Shown: positions 33,480 through 45,083 of the stretch, in pieces
Numbering within the stretch: position 1 is the first letter of the stretch
How the letters are laid out: each line of letters opens with the position of its first letter
NCBI GenBank assembly: GCA_963930645.1
Contig: OZ005660.1
Coordinates: 240,440,836-240,504,835, forward strand
From: Salticus scenicus
Taxonomy: Eukaryota; Arthropoda; Arachnida; Araneae; Salticidae
Length of the DNA stretch: 64,000 bases
Reading direction: 5' to 3'
Notes under the pieces: model-generated
Database searches by the model: none
What the model saw: only the letters and a program-made list of their open reading frames with translations
Told to the model about the DNA's origin: nothing
Program-made: the position numbers and the translations under genes

Positions 33480-34620
33480 AGACTTGGGGATTTCTCCCCA
33501 TTTTGGGGAGTTTTGAAGCTTCAGGGGAAATATTTGGGGACAGAGATTTAGTGGGGAACAGTTTGGGGAAAAGAAAAATTTTGGGGAAATACACGGTGAT
33601 TTTCTTTAAAATTTGTAAAAGATGACATTTTCCTAAAATTCAATAAAAACAAAAAAAATGGGCAATTCTGGAGGCTATTTGTATTTCGGAAATAGAAAAG
33701 CAACTTTTTCATCTTTTTGATTATAATTTTTTTTTTTTTTTTTTCCCCACTTGTTCTCTGATTCCAGGAATTATTTGGTTTATATGTGTTGCAGCAAGTA
33801 TAGTGAATGCTAAATACTTACTGATTACTGCTTCGCTTGAATAATCAAACTTATAGTAAGCTGGAATAGCATAAATTTGGATGGTTTGTCTTAAGACTAC
33901 TATATAACAGGCTGAATCATTCGCCGCCATTTGTACGTCAAGTCCGTCATTGCTAAACTTAAGATTACTATATAATAGTCTTATATAGTCTCATATAATA
34001 ATCTTATAGGGTAGTTCGTCACTGCCAAACCTAAGCCTATTAAATAATAGTCTTATATAATCTCATATAATAGTTATATACAACAATCTTAGTTTTAGCA
34101 ATGACGGACTTGACGGACAAATGGCGGCGGATGATTCAGCCTGTTATACAGTAGTCTTAGTTTGTCTTAGCTAGCTTGAATTAAACTTGTAGGGATGGAA
34201 TATTCAGTTTGACGAAAGCTCTTTAAGTTCCCCCTGGGTATACCTTGTTTGTTTTTCATGCATTAAAAAAAAAAAAAAAAAAAAAAAACTGTATTTATAT
34301 ATAATTATGGGTTAAGTACAAATTATTATACATTAGGAATCTCAGAAAGTTAGACAAATAGACAAAAGTTACACAAATTTAAAATTTTCCGAAAACTAGA
34401 AAACTTGAAATTTATTTTTTGTAAATGGGCATTTTTTTCTATAAAGAGCTTCATTTGGGGAAAAATGTGGGCTTAAATTTATTAAATATTTTTTAACATT
34501 TTCCAAAAAATTTACATTTTTAGTATAAATTGAGTTGGGTTTTTTTTGGAAAAAACCCTTGTTTTGGGGAAATTTGAGAACTGTTTGGGGAAATTCCCTT
34601 TGGACCATCTGGCAACACTG
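33480..34620. mobile_element. hAT-type element (CAGTGTTGCCAGA ends), 8-bp target duplication
   Basis: Left CAGTGTTGCCAGACTTGGGG and right complement CAGTGTTGCCAGATGG; a perfect 8-bp duplication GGTCTTGG at 33472-33479 and 34621-34628. Both ends contain repeated TTTGGGGAAA words, as in the shorter relative at 14083. The middle contains a nested palindromic element (33895-34156). Noncoding. Confidence 0.9.
33895..34156. mobile_element. Palindromic element nested in the hAT, TTAA/TTAG flanked
   Basis: Inverted arms of about 85 bases begin GACTACTATATAACAGGCTG and include CGCCGCCATTTGT and CAAGTCCGTCATTGCTAAA. The centre has two to three tandem copies of a TATAATAGTCTTATAT-like unit. Flanks TTAA (left) and TTAG (right) suggest a TTAA target with one change. 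Confidence 0.65.
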
Positions 34621-34628
34621 GGTCTTGG

Positions 34629-35976
34629 GAAAGTCGTGTCGTTATGTGAGGCGGTAATTTTAAAACATGTAATCTGATTTATTCAGTTTTAGCGTTATAA
34701 TGACTAGGATAAGCTTTAGAAAAGGTAAAAATGTAATATTTTTAACCTGTAATATTCTCTATGTTCTATTTATTAAAGTCTTATTTTAATATCAATTAAA
34801 CAATCATTTTCATATCTGCGTAAGTTCTTAAGCCTAACTTTCGATACTAGAAAGCAGCGTTGAATCGCAGAAAAAACTGCTTCTGTTACAGAAAACCGCT
34901 TAGAAATTATGGATTCATTTTATTAATTTAGTCTTCTGAGATGGAATTTGTTAAAATAACTATTTTCGTTATTATGTTTCTGGAATGAAGTATGAAGAAG
35001 TCGTAAAAATTTTACAAGATAAGTGCTAATTTTAAGTGAATGCCCTTCCGACTGGTCATTGTGTATTTTAAAATGCTAGTTGGAAGGGTATTTTCTCGAA
35101 GAAAATTCTTATCAACAAAATTAAGAAGGTTCGTAATTCTTTTTTTCTTTTCTTTTTAAATTCTGAAGTATTTATTTAAAGTTTATATGATAATATATAT
35201 ACAATCTAGGTTATGCAAATTGCATATTTTTAAAATAATATCCTAAGTTTCACCGACTTACAATTTTAAATATCTCTTTACTGTTATTTATTAAATAAAA
35301 TATATGAAATTGTTTATCTGCATAATAAAACAAAGATTCAATTCTATTCCACATCTTTATAAAAAAAAAAAAAAAAAAAAAAAAAGATATTCTGCTTAAA
35401 AAAAAAAAAAAAAAGGACGATTTACTATATTATTTATTAATACTAATAATATTTACATTTATCAATTATTTAATATGCCATGATAGCATAATTACATCAA
35501 ATGAGGTAAAAATTGCGTTGACTCAATTTAAAGAAATTTAAACATTTAAAGAATACGAATTACATTGCCATGTGGAATAAATTTAAATACCTGCAAACAT
35601 CATTTTTGTAAACTGCTGCTGTAAACTGAAAATATGTATACACACATGTACTGAAATTAAAAAATATGAAGTATGTTAAATATTTTAGAAAAATATTTTG
35701 ATTAAAAAAATATATATATGTATTTAATTATTTGGAAATTTTTAAAATTTCCTCCTTCTAACTAATTTTTAATTTTTTGTTTCATTTTCTTATTATTATA
35801 AATTAACAATATATTCTAAACTCAATTATATATTATTTTAGCGGTGTATTGGTACATTCATTTTTGAAATTATTTTTTATGTTGAAATATTAAAACTTTC
35901 TATAAACTTCAGCATTCAAATATATTTATAAACTATCCATGGACTTACAAAGTAGTACCCAGAAATGTTTAGAATA
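34629..35976. other. AT-rich spacer with poly-A tracts
   Basis: No gene seen. Poly-A runs at about 35359-35384 and 35398-35414. Confidence 0.5.
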
Positions 35977-35978
35977 TA

Positions 35979-36659
35979 CAGGGTGCAAAGTCGAGAGCAG
36001 GCCTTTATTTGCGCAACAATTGGTCTCAGACGTCCTCCAATAAGAAAATGTATTTAAAAAAAAATGTAAGAATTCATTATATGACATGTTTAAATTTAAA
36101 AAATCAATTTATTAAAAATCACAAAAACTGATAATTTTTATACAATTTTCATGACACTAATAGTGAAAGTTGAGTTCCAACCTAAAAAATATAACACAAA
36201 AAGTTTCACTTTTGTGCACCCAAAATTGTCTGAGATAGATAGTTTCAAAATTTAGGATTATTTCGCATTTTCTCGGACTTTATTAAAAAGTCAATGAAAA
36301 ATTCTTTAATAAACCCAGGGAAAATGCAAACAAAGTCCAATTAGGAATTTTAAACCGATCCCTTATTGAAGGCCGAAATACGTTAGAAAATCCAAACTTT
36401 AAATATCTTGTTCCATTTGGGGAGAATAGAAATGAAACTTTTTGTTAGGATGAGTGTCAGTTTTCTAAATATGACTATAGGGATCTGGGACTATGTAAAA
36501 AGCTAGTTTTTGCAATTTTGAAAAAATAGATATTTTAAATTTAAACATGTTATACTACAAATGCTCATATTCTTTAAAACATTTTGTAACTGAAACTATA
36601 TATTTGCGACCAATAGTTGCGAAGATAAAGGTATTCTCGTCACAATGCTTTGCACCCTG
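35979..36659. mobile_element. 681-bp mariner-type nonautonomous element
   Basis: Ends CAGGGTGCAAAG and its complement, flanked by TA (35977-35978 and 36660-36661). Beyond the first 14 bases the ends still match in part (CCTTTATTTGCGCAAC versus CCTTTATCTTCGCAAC). The interior shows no transposase motif. Confidence 0.8.
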
Positions 36660-36661
36660 TA

Positions 36662-36673
36662 TTTAAAAAAAAA

Positions 36674-36709
<36 letters not shown>

Positions 36710-37328
36710 AAATGAATTTTTAATCTTAGTTAAAGCCAAGCAACAGATATAAGATCCCTGAAACCACATAGGTCAATGAGAAGGAAATTACAACAAATTT
36801 AAATAACCTGGGGAGACTGATTGTGATTTATTGAGACATTTATTTTTTATTTATTTATTTTTATATTATTTAACTTCAGTCTAATCATAAATTTATTCCT
36901 ATATTGTTAGTTGCAATTTTAATAATTTTGCCGGTGCGTAAAAACCACATGAAACTTAAATCAAAAGATACAAACAAGCAACGAGGAAATAAAAAATTAA
37001 GACAGCATTTTAAACATTTTTTTTAGGAAAAGCTTAGAATGGTAGAAAAAAAAAAAAAAAACTCGTCAGGGGTGACCCTTTTCGTCGTTGAGCACCAATG
37101 TACGATTTCGTTCGTTAGCAGTTATAATAGCAAATTGCTAGCGGGCACCCTATCGTACAAGAAATTAATTGAACTTAGAAATGAAGAATAAATTGGAATA
37201 AATTATTTACTTCAAGAAATCAGAGAATGAAACAGAAAACAACCATGAAAAACAAACATTAATCATAGGATGACGCATTCGGAATCACAAGGATTAAAAC
37301 AAGCAAAATAAATCAAGAGTTTAGTTGT
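36662..37328. other. Spacer with (TA)n tract
   Basis: No gene seen. (TA)n at about 36676-36705. A slightly CpG-richer stretch at 37060-37160 is unassigned. Confidence 0.45.
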
Positions 37329-38091
37329 ACATAGCAGATGAAGAATAATGATACAACACAGCAACAGGGATATAAATTACTTTTTTTTTAAATTCAAATA
37401 ATGTTTGAGAAATTTTAACATACTTACTATTCCTTTAATTTCAACGTATATGCATGAAAAATTCCATATTTTATGACAGTAATTCCCAAAAGTGTCATAA
37501 CGTGTCTATATATACCTTAAAAAATTCCTTAATTTTTTGCATTTTTAAAAAATTTCTTTTTTCCCCTAATCTGAAGATAATGACGTTATAGTATTAATTA
37601 CGAAACTTTGAATAAACACCATAAAATGCAAGAACTCGCAACTGCTACAAACAAAGCACGGCTTCTACAAACAAAGCGGCAACGCATTCAACACACTCAA
37701 CGTGCTTGTTTGCAGCTCTCGTGCCTACAATGTTCGCCTGATGAAGGGTTGTGTCTTCTTTTGACCCGAAACAGTTGGTGCGAGTTCTTGCATTTTATGG
37801 TGTGTATTCAAAGTTTTGTAATTAATACTACAACTTCATTATCTTCAGATTAGGGGAAAAAAAGAAATTTTTAAAAAATGCAAAAATTTAAGAAATTTTT
37901 TAAGGTATAAAGAGACGTTATGACACTTTTTGGGGAAAACTGTCATAGAATATAGAATTTTTGATGCATATACGTTGAAATTAAAGGAATAGTAAGTATG
38001 TTAAAATTTCTCAAACATTATTTGAATTGAAAAAAAAAAGTAATTCATATCCCTGCTCATGTGTTGTATCATTATTCGTCATCAGCTATGT
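37329..38091. repeat. 763-bp inverted repeat with a hammerhead motif
   Basis: Two arms of roughly 330 bases (ACATAGCAGATGAAGAATAA at the left, its complement at the right) surround an asymmetric centre near 37700. The inner arm word TTGAATAAACACCATAAAATG defines a family with copies at 41964, 42528, 50481, 51794 and 55915. Probably an inverted pair of Penelope-like terminal repeats. Confidence 0.8.
37732..37786 (+). ncRNA. Hammerhead-ribozyme-like motif
   Basis: GTTCGC (stem I), CTGATGA (37738-37744), stem II GGGT...ACCC, GAAA (37768-37771), CAGTTG (mini stem III position; CAATTG in other copies), then a short junction and GCGAGT, which pairs with GTTCGC using two G-U pairs. The residue before stem I is G here rather than the expected H, so this particular copy may cleave poorly. 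Confidence 0.55.
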
Positions 38092-38492
38092 AATTTTTAC
38101 TTCTAAGCGCTCGTACTGAGGTGATTTTTTATAATGACGTCATAATTTTTTTTTTTTTTTTTTAACTACACTATTTTAGAACGTTTACAGTACGTTTTCT
38201 GGAACGTTCTGAAAATGTGTATAACGTTTTGAAAACGTTCTAAAAACGTTTAGAACGTTCTGAGACCGTATACATAGAACGTTCTGAGACCGTATACATA
38301 GAACGTTCTCAGAACGCTTCTATAACACCGATGGTGATAGTTACACGTTCATTGAACGTTCTCTGAACCGTACTATTGTACGTCTTCAAGATGGACAGAT
38401 AGACGTCTATAACACGTTCAAAGTGAACGTTCTTAGAACGTGTTTGCAGAACAATTTTTGAACGTTCAGAGAACGTTTCGGTGCTGCTTGGG

Positions 38493-40242
38493 AAGTCATG
38501 AGATATTATAATATAGGTGATACTGCACCGTCTATGAAGAATAAATAAAATAAATCACCTTCTTCCTTTTCGGGGCTCCATGCAGACTAGATAACTTTCT
38601 TAAGATTTAAGAAAACTTCCTTATAGCACAACATATGATAATGTAACATCATGCTAAAAAAAGAAGTTTTCTTAAAATATCTTCGCTTTTCTTCTTCATC
38701 TAATTAAAGACATCCATCAGAACTGCCAGTCGATTTCAGAATTTCTTTCTTTTCCTAAAATAACTGCAAATTAATCTTGGAATCTATAAGAATGAGAGGA
38801 GAAAATTTTGAAATCTCTGAAAATGGGACACACAATTAAGCATGTAGTTAAAAAATATAGTTATTTAATTCAAAAATGATGTGTGCTTTTTTTTACATCA
38901 CCCTCCTTTTAAGACTGCAAATAAATTTTAAAAGTGCAATTTTGAATAACTAAATATATTCACAGTGAAGATTATATGAAAAGGCTTAAAGTTTAGTGCA
39001 CAGGTATGCTTTTTTTTTTTTTTTCACAAAATTAAAACTTTTGGAATGAAATTTTAAAAATTAGATTTCAGAAAAAATTAACAGTGCATTTCTGTTTCAA
39101 CAATCACCTTTTTTAGTGCTTATCAGTGATAGAAACTGGGAAGGAAAGGGAAGGCATCATATGACGCCTGTTGCAAATATTTTAGGTGCCAAATTGAAAT
39201 TTCTAGTTGCAATTTCAGAAATTCACTTTTAACATGACTAATCGAGCGATTCTGAGTAAAATAGTATTTTCTGGGGTGGAATGTGCACACAGATGTAATG
39301 TGTTTGTTACATAGGTTATTTATACGCATGTGTGGCGAGAGGATTGCAAATTGCAGTTTTAAGAAAAGATTAAAAAGGGATTAAAGAAAACTTTTTTTTT
39401 TTTTTTTATCTCTGTAAAGGGAGGGATGAAATATGCCCCAAATACACAGATGTCTAAAAGACATATTCTTTGCACAGCAGGGGAAAAATATACAATACAA
39501 TCATGGAGCTTTCAAAGTTAAACAAAAATAAGTCTTTAAAAAAAGCTAGGTCTCAAATTTGATGACCAGAAATAATTTTATAGTTGTTAAATGCAATAAT
39601 TTAGTCATACTTGACAACTAACGACTGCTAATTTCGAACACTGATCCTTATCATTATATTAAATAAGGTGCAAGAATAAAATACTTTGTAATTATTTGAA
39701 ATATTATGTAAAGTATCAATATTTAAATTAATATGGAATAAATAAAAATGGTCTGCTCAGTAATAAGTAATGTAAATGGGATGTTCAAGCTTCTGACCTA
39801 CAAAACCATTAATATATATTCTACATAATGCTGTATACATTGGTTTTTGATTCATCACATCAAATATAACAACTTGATAATAATAAACATTTCTTTCTAG
39901 ATTATTATTATTTTTTTTTTACACTAGGTGTTTATTTGCATTATATATAGGATGTAAGAATTTTCCCTTCAACTAAGGTCATTTAAATTGCAATTTTAAC
40001 AGTAATTTTTTGGTGCAACATTTCAATTATTAAAAAATAAAGAAATAATTAAATAAAATTACATATATGATAGCAAAATTTTAAATGATCCATATAATAC
40101 ACATCATACAATACATTGTATTACATAAAATGCAGTTAAAAACTAGCAATGATATATCGTTAATATAAACTAGAAATTAATTTGATAATGAGACATTTTA
40201 ATTAAAACAAGTATGCAGAAATAAAAGAGTATACGTATATAT
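38493..40242. other. AT-rich spacer
   Basis: No gene seen, apart from the inverted hairpin repeat at 38595-38695 that matches 20985-21105. Confidence 0.5.
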
Positions 40243-40529
40243 ACTTACCTAAACTATGATGTTTCTTTCCGCTTCATACCAGGCTTCGAGAAAGAAAACT
40301 TTCTAGATACTGCATCATGCTTCAAAGTTTCGTTTGTCATTTACAGGAGTTGTATTTTCAAAATCTTTATCACAAAAATGCTCGATTTCCCCCAGTTTTA
40401 ACTTGACAGCTATTTGTTCAAACGTTAGAGTCTTTCAAAGGAAATTCATGAAAATTGATATTTCTTTTGCGTATATTCAGCTTTACAGGTTACATTGACA
40501 CAGCCGAAAGCTGCACAAAACTTGGGCAT
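40243..40529 (-). pseudogene. THAP-domain exon, frame-shifted
   Basis: The ATG at 40529 opens MPKFCAAFGCVNVTCKAEY, matching a THAP zinc-finger start (C-x4-C). After a shift the next frame reads NINFHEFPLKDSNV, containing the hallmark FHxFP; after another shift the sequence reads EQIAVKLKLGEIEHFCDKDF, where THAP domains have CSxHFxxxDF, and then HDAVSRKFSFSKPGMKRKET, like the domain's AVPxxF end. The third zinc ligand (Cys) is Glu here and stops intervene, so the domain is dead or badly sequenced. A consensus donor TTTAG/GTAAGT ends the exon (GTAAGT at 40248-40243). THAP domains bind DNA in host THAP proteins and P-type transposases; which one this came from is unknown. Confidence 0.6.
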
Positions 40530-40620
40530 ATTTGAAAACAATGCAAATTGTAACAGAAATAAAACAAAATAAAATTAATTTCGATCACTTTCTCATAAGC
40601 AAACATAGCAGTCAGGAGGT

Positions 40621-40700
40621 AAATACCACCAGGGGTGTGGCTACTGCCGGCTGTTGCCATTCGTGAATAAAGTCCATTGGTACTTTATTCCTCTCGTCCG
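40621..40700 (-). promoter_or_regulatory. Promoter-like block upstream of the THAP exon
   Basis: On the minus strand GGACTTTATTCACGA (40675-40661) is followed by TGGTGGTATTT (40631-40621), the same two words in the same order as at 19480-19512, with about 21 extra bases between them. Here there is no CRE and no clear TATA. The surrounding 40640-40900 is comparatively CpG-rich. Confidence 0.4.
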
Positions 40701-41666
40701 ATAAGTGATATCGTCAGTGAATCGACAGTAAGTCCCTCCCTTCGAAATGACATAACAGCGAAAGAGGGGTTACTTTTAGCTTCTTCTTCGCATTTTTTAA
40801 CCAATGAAAAAATAAAAAACTATTTTCTGAGATTCATAGCGAACGTTAACTGTAATCGGCTTCGGATCGCACATGCGTGCTGTTTGTTTGTTGTCGAATT
40901 GTTTACAAACAAATTGCATGCGTTTATTATTTTAATGATAATAGTACTCTCCTTCTAAAAAAAGGAAAACATTATTTATGTAATGGGATTGGTGGTTTCT
41001 AGATGTACAAATTATAGAATAGATGCAACCGAACTTTAAACCTTTTCAGATACTCATTTTCTTTGTATTTAACATATTAAAGTATTTATATTTTTAATAT
41101 AAGATGTAATTTTTTGTGTGTGAGTGTGTTCAGTCTTTATTACATTTTAGCAATGCCATTGAGCCTATTTTAAAGCATGAAGCATGCAAATTTTCTTTCA
41201 TTTAAATGCAAGAAGCAAATGTATTTAAAGTGACTGCAAGAAGAAAATTTATTTAAACTTTGTCAGTCTCAATAGAAACAATAAATTGTAAACAGGAATT
41301 CTTTCTCTAATACTTTTTTTTAATGATCATTAGTTGATTATGAATGTATCGTTAAGTTATCTTAATTTACATATTGCACTTTTATTACGTAGAAGTTGCT
41401 TAATAACATCAATACTTTAAATTAGCAATATTAAAGAAAATATAGTAATGGAGGTAAGTTTTAAAAATTAATTAAAAAATTAAATTTATTAGAGCTAGTA
41501 AATTTAATTGTTCTTATAATTGAACTTAAGTCATCAAAGGATAATTTTATTTGGTAAAAAATAATTATTTTTGATCGATGTAGTATTCAGTGGCATTAAA
41601 TCTTCTGTTACTCTGGTTATTGCTGCATTTAAAAAAATACTTTACTATATATGTATGTATGTATGT
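40701..41666. other. CpG-richer then AT-rich spacer
   Basis: A 93-codon plus-strand open frame (40677-40958) overlaps the promoter-like block and shows no domain; treated as noncoding. Confidence 0.4.
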
Positions 41667-41830
41667 AAATACAGTCAAACCTCATTAACATGAACATTGT
41701 TAATATGATTTACTTTTAACATGAAGGGTTTCCACAATCCTCATTAAAATGAATGTTAGTTTCTGATAGCATGAACAATTCGAGTACAATTTCATATACT
41801 CAAAGTGTACACAAGTACCTATTACTAATT
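41667..41830 (+). repeat. One end of a Tigger/pogo-like element
   Basis: TACAGTCAAACCTCATTAA at 41669 resembles Tigger-type termini (CAGTCAAACCTC...), followed by diverged repeats of CATTAACATGAA. No matching right end was found, so this is a fragment. Confidence 0.4.
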
Positions 41831-41963
41831 AATGGAGCACAAAATTTTGTTTGAGATAGTTATTCAGTAATATTTTTTCTTGTACACGAAGCATACAGAC
41901 ATGTCTATTACTTTTAATAAAAAAGCACCACAAAACTGCTGTTGTAAAAAATGTTACTTACAA

Positions 41964-42027
41964 ATTTTGAATAAACACCATATAAAATGCAATAAACTCG
42001 CAACTTATTCAAAGTTTGTAAGTAATA
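41964..42027. repeat. Minimal 64-bp copy of the foldback family
   Basis: Only the outer arm words remain (ACAAATTTTGAATAA and TTATTCAAAGTTTGT) around AAACACCATATAAAATGCAA and CTCGCAAC. It is an internal deletion derivative. Confidence 0.6.
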
Positions 42028-42527
42028 TGTCTATTACTTATTCCTGCGATTGGTAATTTTGAGCCTGTACATATGTGATTTTGAGTTTTAATTTTTTTTT
42101 TTTTTTTTTTTTGTGACAATTATAATTCCATACTTATTCAGTATTTATTTTTTTTATGGAAATTTTCTTTTATATATGTATTGCTTCTGATCAAATTGCT
42201 TTTCTTCGATGTGTTTTCTTGTTTGGTTATATCACTGAAAAGCTCCCTTTTCTATGCTGCCAGTGGAGGGTTACTATTTGGAATGGTGCCATCCTGGCGA
42301 ATTCCAGAAAGTAATGAAATAGAAAAGGAAAAATATAATATGATAGGGATGCACCAAATATTCGGTATTCGGCCAAATCAAACTATTCGACTAGCCGGCT
42401 AGTTAGAACGCACAAAAATTCAATAATAATAATAATAATAATAATTATTATTATTATTTGAAAAAATTTGCCATTTTTAATTAAGATTTTCAGAGTAATT
42501 AAGAAATATAATAATTTCAGAACTTTG

Positions 42528-42763
42528 GATAAACACCATAAAATGCAATAAACTCGCAACAATTGTTTTGGGTCGAAATAACACACTTCGTCAAACGAAC
42601 AAAGTAGGCATGAGTGCTGCAGTGAAAGTGGCTACGCGCCGTTGCCGCTTTGACTACAGCACTCGTGCCTACTTTGTTCGCCTGACAAAGGGTCATGTGT
42701 TATTTCGACCCAAAACAATTGTTGCAAGTTTATTGCATTTTATGGTGTTTATCCAAAGTTCTG
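42528..42763. repeat. 236-bp foldback of the hammerhead family, core mutated
   Basis: A nearly complete inverted repeat (CAGAACTTTGGATAAACACC and complement). The hammerhead positions are damaged: CTGACAA for CTGANGA and CAAA for GAAA on the plus strand, and TTGACGA plus CAAA on the minus strand. Confidence 0.75.
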
Positions 42764-43249
42764 TAGTTATTACTTTAAAAAGTCAGTTCTGTGGTCCTTT
42801 ATCATTATAATTATGAAACAGTTTATATTTAAAAGAAAACAATTATTTCATCTAATTTCAAGTAACATTAAAGAAAATTAGTTACATTAATCTTAACAAT
42901 TAATAATATCTAACAAAAGTTGTCTTTATCAATAACAGTATAACGATACGTTTCTAAGTTGAGTTAAGAAAGAACGTACATAATTCACATGATGTTACAA
43001 GTTTCAATCTAGGAAACTTGAAGAGATCAAACACAGGTCGGATCTAAATCTGGCCAGTAAAATGACACAAGTCATAAATTAGCAGTTTTTAACTTGTCAC
43101 TAAAAAATGTATATGAAGTGCCCCAACAGGCACGAAGAGTATCGCATCCCTATCTCACAATTTATTCACACGAGAGTGAGAGGCATTTACAACAGTTTTG
43201 ATATAGGTTATCCAGTACGTTGTTACTTTTAAATTGATTTTTCTCAAAT

Positions 43250-45027
43250 GCTGCGTTTCTGTTTTTTACTTTCTGTTACCCATCATAGGGTCACACTCGG
43301 GTGCCTTCGGGCGGGGCGAGTTACAAGTATCTTACCCATAGGGTCGAGAAAGTATTATTTTAAGGTCAAATTTTTGAACGTGAGTTTTTGTTATATTTAC
43401 ATGTTCTGAGGTCCCCTGAAAACGAAAATCATGTTTTTAGTAAATGGTCTGTGTGTCTGTCTGTTATCAGCATATTTCAAGAACAAATAGTAGCAGAAAT
43501 TCCAAACTCGGTATTCTAAATGTGTATTATATAGGGATGCTAAAGTAAGCTTTTCATTCAGATGAAGCAAATGGTTCGTGTACAGGGACACTCAAAAATA
43601 TTCAAATGCATTACGTCTATGGGAGAAATTGCAGGGAGGTAGAGTTAACATCTATAGACTGCACTAAACCAAATCCTGGGCGGGAAGTCCCCCTCAAAGG
43701 GAGTAAATTTTCATGATGCGTATCTTTCAAAAGAGCTCGTCAATACCTTTAAAATGAAAGGTTGAACCATCGATCTGCGATAATTTAAAATTATCGATTT
43801 TTTTTTTTCATTTTTAACCAAATATATATATATATTAATGTAATATTTAGAATAAATTCAACTCTTTTTTTTTTTTTTATTGTTATACTACTTCTCTAAT
43901 ATGGAAATCGTCTGCATTATCATAAAAGATAATTTTTTTAAATAATATTTTAATAAATTACTTTTTAAAAACAGAATTATTTTTTAATAACCGAATTAAA
44001 TTCTATATAAATGTAGGTACATTAATGAAACGGGGTTTGAGGGGGCGTCAGCCCCCCTCACACAGAACTAATTATCATATAAAACTCTTCCGAAGCCTAA
44101 TTTGAATTGTTTAAGACAGGTTTACATAACAGTACTCGTTATCTTACCTCTTAAACTGCAACCTGTATTTATAGTATTAACGTCTATAGACTGCACTAAA
44201 CCGAATGAAACGAATATATATTTGGGGGGGGGAGTAATTTTTCATGATGGGTATCTTTCAAAAGAGCTCGCCAATACCTTTAAAAAGAATTGTTTAACCA
44301 TCGATCTGCGATAATTTAAAATAAAGTTATCGACTTTTTTTATTTTTAACAAAAAAAAAAAAAAAAATAATAATGTAATATTAAGAATAAATTCAACTTT
44401 TTACTTTCTCTTACCCGTAAGAGAAAATATTGTTTTTGGGTCAAATTTTCGAAAGTGAGATTTTGTTATATTTGCATGTTTTAAGGTCGCCTGAATACGA
44501 AAATCATGTTTTTAGCGGTTGGTCTGTGTGTGCATGTGTCTGTCTGTTATCAGCATATCTCAAAAACAAATTATGGCAGAAAGTTTTAACTTGGTATTCT
44601 AAATGTATATCATATAAGGATGCTACACTAAACTTTTCATTAAGATCAAGCAAATGGTTTGTGTACAGGAACATTCAAAAGTATTCAAATACATTGTGTC
44701 TTTGGAGGAAATTGCAGGTAAGTAGAGTTTAACATCTATAGAGTGCACTAAACAAAATGAAACGAATATATATTTTTTGTAACAGAGATGGTCAACTGGG
44801 GAAAAAAAATTGTGTATGTAGAAGCCTTGCCTCCCCCCCACCCTGAGGGGAAGTCCCCCCTCGAGGGGAGTAAATTTTCATGATGGGTATCTTTCAAGAG
44901 AGCTCGCCAATACCTTTAAAACGAATGGTTGAACCATCGATCTGTGATAATTTAAAATAAAGTTATCAATTTTTTTCATTCTTAACAATTTTTTTTTTTT
45001 CTTACGTAATATTAAGGATAAATTTAA

Positions 45028-45083
<56 letters not shown>

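Larger units (their letters stand above)
31000..38492. mobile_element. Possible 7.5-kb element bounded by CCCAAG ends and AACGTTCT arrays
   Basis: The left end CCCAAGTAGCACAGGAACG and the right end (complement CCCAAGCAGCACCGAAACG) are inverted copies. Each is followed inward by a subterminal array of GAACGTTCT-type words: about 200 bases at the left (31015-31210) and about 330 at the right (38165-38485). The interior is filled with other elements: Helitron-like A, a SINE, a hAT, a mariner MITE and a hammerhead palindrome. No transposase of its own is visible. Flanks (AAGTACAA versus AAGTCATG) give no convincing target duplication, so two independent ends are possible. Confidence 0.55.

Noticed and set aside
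43397..44841. Several 64-100 codon frames
   Set aside because: They repeat between units of the Helitron-like family A and have no domain.
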